From positions 1 to 17,910 of the forward strand of contig JAITWQ010000231.1 of assembly GCA_031285215.1 (NCBI GenBank): DNA of 17,910 nucleotides. Reading direction: 5' to 3'. The translations under genes and the position numbers were made by a program. This DNA comes from Syntrophobacterales bacterium. GTDB lineage: Bacteria; Desulfobacterota; Syntrophia; Syntrophales; JAAYKM01. Positions within the stretch are counted from its first letter, which is position 1. Every line of letters begins with the position of its first letter. The notes under the pieces were generated by a model. That model made no database searches, was not told where the DNA came from, and was given only the letters and a program-made list of their open reading frames with translations. Shown here in pieces: positions 14,532-17,910 of this stretch.

Positions 14532-17072
14532 TTGAACACGCAGGATGATGTAAAACAGATAAAATCGGTATGCTACATGTGCCAGGGAAATGATTCCGGT
14601 ATTATTGGTTACGTGAAAGACAATGTTTTGTTGAGGGTGGAAGGGGATCCCGAATCACCTCCCTGCTATGGGAAGATTTGTGTCAAAAGCCAATCCTCTC
14701 CCTTTGTACCCATTAATCCGAACAGGGTACTAAAACCGATGATCAGGACTAATCCGGAAAAAGGCGTGGGGATAGATCCCAAATGGAAAGAGATCAGCTG
14801 GGAAGAGGCGTATGATATCATCATTCCTAAAATAAAGAAGATTCGGGAAGAAAATCCCCTTAAAATGGTCATTAACACCTTTGATTATCCTTCTCTTCAT
14901 TTTGCCGGGCCTTTAATGCTTGGTTTTGGGGCGCAGTTTTACTTTGGCGGGGCAACCTGGTGCGGCTGGTATCATAATCCATGCTACCAGTATCATCTGA
15001 GTTTTTTCCGGGAAGCGGATTATGAACGGTGTAACTATCTTCTCCTCTGGGGTACTCAGTCAGGACACATCATTGACGCGCTGCCCGTTTCTTCCGCGAA
15101 AAAACTTGCAGATGCCAGAGAGCGCGGCTGTAAAGTGGTTGTCATTGATCCGATTTGCACTCCCTGTGCGGGACGCGCAGATGAATGGGTTCCCATTAAG
15201 CCCGGAACGGATGGCATGTTGGGGTTATGTTTCATAAATCTTCTTATCAATGACTATGGTCTTTACGATAAGGAATTCATTAAAACCAAAACAAATGGTC
15301 CTTATCTGGTCGGCGCCGACGAGTTGTATATCAGAGATCAGGAAACAAATAAGCCTCTGGTCTGGGATGAAGATAAAAATGAAGCCGTACATTTTGATCA
15401 GGCCTCTGGTAATCTTGCCCTTACGGGGAAATTTACCGTTAATGGTCAGGAATGTCACCCGTCTTTTGAACTTATCAGGAATCATGTAAAAAAATACACG
15501 GTTGAGAAAACAGCGGAAATTACGACAATTCCGGCAGAAACAATTCGCCGCATCGTTAAGGAATACGGTGAGGCGGCAAGAATCGGCAGCACCATTGTCA
15601 TTGATGGGCAGGAATTGCCCTATCGTCCGGCAACGCTGCTTACAGGAAAAGGCACGGCAAATCATCGCCGCTCCATGCACACCATTTTTGCCATTGAGAT
15701 GATCAATGTGCTGATCGGCGGCGTCAATGTTCCCGGCGGTGTTTTAGGCATCGGAACAAGCTACAAGAAACGCTGGAGCGTTACGGCAGACGAAGACGGC
15801 ATTAATCTTTCGCCAAACAGCACGTACTGGCATTTCGGCGCGTTTGATTCCTATCCTGCCCGTCCTGTCAACCGTCCTTCAACCTATAATCTTTTTGAAT
15901 TAACCCCATGTAATTCATTCAGTGATAATTTTTTCCCCATTGCTCTGAGTGATCCGCGAAAATTTGGCTTGGATTATGACATTGAGTTTATGGTGACTTC
16001 GCACACCAATCCCATGTCCGGCTACATCAGCCCCTTTTTGATGGGTGAGCTGCTGAAGAAGATTAAGTTTATTTTAGGATTTGCTACAGAAAAGAATGAA
16101 GGGACGGAAATGTGCGACCTGGTATTGCCAAACGCCCATTGGACGGAAAGGTATGATCCCATGGCGAATATGCCCTTCAAATTTCAAACGGTGGGAGAGT
16201 CCGACTGGTATTGGTTCTTCCGCCGCCCTCTGATTAAACCGCCCGATCCCAGCATTAAACATTGGGTGGAAATAATGTTAGAGATTGTCGAGCGTGCGGG
16301 CTGTACGCCCGATGTGCTCAACTGGAGTAACATCCTTTGGAGTTTGAAACCGGAAAACGCCTTTGATCCTGAGAAAAAATATACTTTTATGGAAATGAAC
16401 GATGCTTACATAAAAGACCGTCACGGTATTGGCATTGACTACTACGAAAAAAGCGGCACCCAGGTCTTTCGGGAGAAGAAATCCATTGATGAAGCTTACC
16501 CGGGGCCTTTTGTCCCGGGACGGTATAACATCTATATGGAATATTGGAAACGGGCGGGGGAAGATCTCCGGCGCGTTATCAAGGAAATGGGTTTGGAGAA
16601 AGAATGGGATACGGATGACTATAAACCCCTTCTTGACTGGGAACCTGGTCCATCATTCAATCCGGTGAATGATTATGATCTCCATGTTGTTAACTACAAA
16701 GCTGCCTGCCATACCTTTACCCACACGATGGTAAATCCTCTGACACTGGAAATCGGCCACACCTATCCCTGGCTTTATGGCGCGATGATACATCCCGCGA
16801 TGGCCAAAAAGAAAGGAATAAAGGATGGCGATCCCATCTGGATTGAATCGGAGTATGGTTACAGAACCAAGGGGAATGCCTCTTTGACGGAAGGTATTCA
16901 TCCCGATTGTATTGGCGTGATGGGGCTGGGCGGACGGCTGACGCACGGAGAACCAGTGGGAAGAGGCGTTGGCCCTCACTGGAATTCGCTTTTTGGTCAG
17001 GATCTGTCCAAAATGGATAAAATGAACAGCTCTTTAGATTCGGCGATCAGAGTCAAAATATACAAGGTATAG
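14532..17072 (+). CDS. Molybdopterin oxidoreductase, catalytic subunit (DMSO reductase family)
   Basis: An 846-residue catalytic subunit of a complex iron-sulfur molybdoenzyme. The TTG start has AAGGAG eight bases upstream. The N-terminal cluster motif is CYMCQGND (14-21) with GKICVKS (48-53 or so): C14, C17 and C50 fit the usual ligands, but D21 stands at the third cysteine position of CxxCxxxC. C45 could substitute. C144 in ATWCGWYHNPC aligns by context with the metal-ligand Cys of acetylene hydratase and similar enzymes. Dinucleotide-binding features include LLLWGTQSGH (170-179), VVVIDPICT (about 202-210), the mid region VLIGGVNVPGGVLGIG and the C-terminal domain from about 715. No twin-arginine or other signal is present, so it should stay in the cytoplasm. 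It is followed after 10 bases by the ferredoxin subunit. The metal could be Mo or W, and the substrate is unknown. Confidence 0.9.
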   Translation: MNTQDDVKQIKSVCYMCQGNDSGIIGYVKDNVLLRVEGDPESPPCYGKICVKSQSSPFVPINPNRVLKPMIRTNPEKGVGIDPKWKEISWEEAYDIIIPKIKKIREENPLKMVINTFDYPSLHFAGPLMLGFGAQFYFGGATWCGWYHNPCYQYHLSFFREADYERCNYLLLWGTQSGHIIDALPVSSAKKLADARERGCKVVVIDPICTPCAGRADEWVPIKPGTDGMLGLCFINLLINDYGLYDKEFIKTKTNGPYLVGADELYIRDQETNKPLVWDEDKNEAVHFDQASGNLALTGKFTVNGQECHPSFELIRNHVKKYTVEKTAEITTIPAETIRRIVKEYGEAARIGSTIVIDGQELPYRPATLLTGKGTANHRRSMHTIFAIEMINVLIGGVNVPGGVLGIGTSYKKRWSVTADEDGINLSPNSTYWHFGAFDSYPARPVNRPSTYNLFELTPCNSFSDNFFPIALSDPRKFGLDYDIEFMVTSHTNPMSGYISPFLMGELLKKIKFILGFATEKNEGTEMCDLVLPNAHWTERYDPMANMPFKFQTVGESDWYWFFRRPLIKPPDPSIKHWVEIMLEIVERAGCTPDVLNWSNILWSLKPENAFDPEKKYTFMEMNDAYIKDRHGIGIDYYEKSGTQVFREKKSIDEAYPGPFVPGRYNIYMEYWKRAGEDLRRVIKEMGLEKEWDTDDYKPLLDWEPGPSFNPVNDYDLHVVNYKAACHTFTHTMVNPLTLEIGHTYPWLYGAMIHPAMAKKKGIKDGDPIWIESEYGYRTKGNASLTEGIHPDCIGVMGLGGRLTHGEPVGRGVGPHWNSLFGQDLSKMDKMNSSLDSAIRVKIYKV

Positions 17073-17082
17073 GAGGCGCACC

Positions 17083-17685
17083 ATGATCAGATGGGGAATG
17101 ACAATAGATTTAAAAAGATGTATCGGATGTCAGTCGTGCAGCATGGCCTGCAAAATGAAAAATGGAACCCCTCCCGGAATTTTTTACCGCAAGGTTATGG
17201 AAAAAGTAACGGGCAAATATCCCACAGTGCGCCGGAGCTACATTCCGATAAGTTGTATGCACTGCAGTGATCCGCCTTGCGCACGCAATTGCCCGACAGG
17301 CGTGTTTTACAAACGGGAAGACGGGATTGTCATGTATGACAGCAGTAAATGCTACGGCGCGAAAGTGTGCCGGATGGCCTGTCCCTATGACGCCATTTCC
17401 TTTATTGATAAAGTGGAATCTTACTATCCCGGCGGGTTTACACCCATTGAGAAGATATGGGACAACCAGTCACGGGAAGGGACAGCGGGGAAATGCGATT
17501 TTTGTGCTGACCGTATCGCGGAAGGATTGAAGCCTTCCTGTGTTAAAACATGTCCCACAGATGCCCTCAAGTTTGGCGATTTGAATGATGTCAACAGCGA
17601 GGTAAGCAGACTGATTCTTACCAGGGATGGTTATCAATTGCATGCCGATTTGGGAACAAATCCATCGGTGTATTACCTGCCATAG
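17083..17685 (+). CDS. Ferredoxin-type electron-transfer subunit of the molybdoenzyme, one cluster Cys missing
   Basis: A 200-residue protein like DmsB, PsrB and ArrB, which carries electrons between the catalytic and membrane subunits. Cysteines: C13, C16, C19, C23; C58, C61, C66, C70; C90, C96, C100; C138, C141, C153, C157. That is 15 of the usual 16. At 90-100 the sequence is CYGAKVCRMAC, with A93 where the second cysteine of a CxxCxxC motif should be. In NarH a Trp at a cluster position goes with a [3Fe-4S] cluster, so one cluster here may be [3Fe-4S]. The C-terminus GTNPSVYYLP is typical for the family. There is no signal peptide. AGGAGG overlapping the upstream stop region precedes the ATG by about 7 bases. 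Confidence 0.95.
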   Translation: MIRWGMTIDLKRCIGCQSCSMACKMKNGTPPGIFYRKVMEKVTGKYPTVRRSYIPISCMHCSDPPCARNCPTGVFYKREDGIVMYDSSKCYGAKVCRMACPYDAISFIDKVESYYPGGFTPIEKIWDNQSREGTAGKCDFCADRIAEGLKPSCVKTCPTDALKFGDLNDVNSEVSRLILTRDGYQLHADLGTNPSVYYLP

Positions 17686-17700
17686 GAAGGAGATAATGCT

Positions 17701-17910
17701 ATGATAGCAAATGAAACAACCAGGCGTGCCGAAGCTCTTCCCGCATACAATAGAAATATTCCCGAAAGTTGTGCGGTAGGATACAAACGGCAAAATGATT
17801 GGAAATTTATAGAAGTTCTCTCTTTTTACCTGGGAGGAGTGGGAACAGGGTTGTATATCATTTCTCAGCTCTTTAACTATACGGTGGGTTTGATTGTCGG
17901 TTATCTGCTT
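17701..17910 (+). CDS. NrfD/PsrC-type membrane subunit, truncated by the window end
   Basis: The first 70 codons of a frame still open at the window edge. The ATG follows AAGGAG by 8 bases and lies 15 bases after the ferredoxin subunit. After a polar N-terminus of about 38 residues comes a hydrophobic run, VLSFYLGGVGTGLYIISQLF, typical of the first helix of NrfD/PsrC proteins, which have about eight to ten helices and exchange electrons with quinones. It completes a catalytic-ferredoxin-anchor set. Confidence 0.8.
   Translation, partial: MIANETTRRAEALPAYNRNIPESCAVGYKRQNDWKFIEVLSFYLGGVGTGLYIISQLFNYTVGLIVGYLL

Noticed and set aside
14360..14548. A 62-codon frame before the oxidoreductase gene
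   Set aside because: It starts at TTG inside the inverted repeat with a poor ribosome binding site and overlaps the true gene start.

Overview
The window looks like chromosomal DNA of an anaerobic deltaproteobacterium, most likely of the Syntrophus/Smithella type. This is inferred from moderate GC, a housekeeping block in proteobacterial order (rpsF, rpsR, rplI, dnaB), an RpoH-type heat-shock sigma factor, and molybdenum/selenium enzyme maturation genes beside a three-subunit iron-sulfur molybdoenzyme operon. No 16S gene is present, so the taxonomy is a guess from gene content.

Layout. (1) Bases 240-2645, minus strand: a two-gene molybdenum-cofactor unit, a MoeA/MogA-like molybdopterin-binding protein followed by a YqeC-MocA fusion. 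A similar short palindrome lies just outside each end of the unit. (2) Bases 2646-2977: a gene-free stretch with three successive stem-loops, between the unit and clpB. (3) Bases 2978-6708: clpB (minus) and rpoH (plus) are divergent from a shared 287 bp region. The real rpoH start is a TTG with a strong ribosome binding site, and a sequence in the early coding region could pair with that site. (4) Bases 6697-9608, minus strand: rpsF-rpsR-rplI-dnaB, with the dnaB end overlapping the rpoH end. The rpsF ribosome binding site lies in the loop of a predicted hairpin. (5) Bases 9859-10674: an AT-rich GIY-YIG nuclease-like gene that looks acquired. (6) Bases 10719-13937, minus strand: a cell-wall amidase with four LysM repeats, a translationally coupled small secreted protein, and a metallo-beta-lactamase-fold hydrolase. 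(7) Bases 14137-14213: tRNA-Arg(CCG) with encoded CCA. (8) Bases 14313-17910, plus strand: a promoter, a structured leader with a possible 16-residue peptide, then a molybdopterin oxidoreductase catalytic subunit, a four-cluster ferredoxin subunit and the start of an NrfD-type membrane subunit cut by the window end.

The most unusual item is the operon at the right end. The catalytic subunit has Asp where the third cysteine of its [4Fe-4S] motif is expected. The ferredoxin subunit has Ala where one cluster cysteine is expected. Neither subunit has a twin-arginine signal, so the complex probably faces the cytoplasm and passes electrons to or from the quinone pool through the NrfD subunit. Its substrate cannot be told from sequence. 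The other items worth testing are RNA-level: the structured leader of the molybdopterin unit, the rpoH site/anti-site pairing, and the rpsF leader hairpin.
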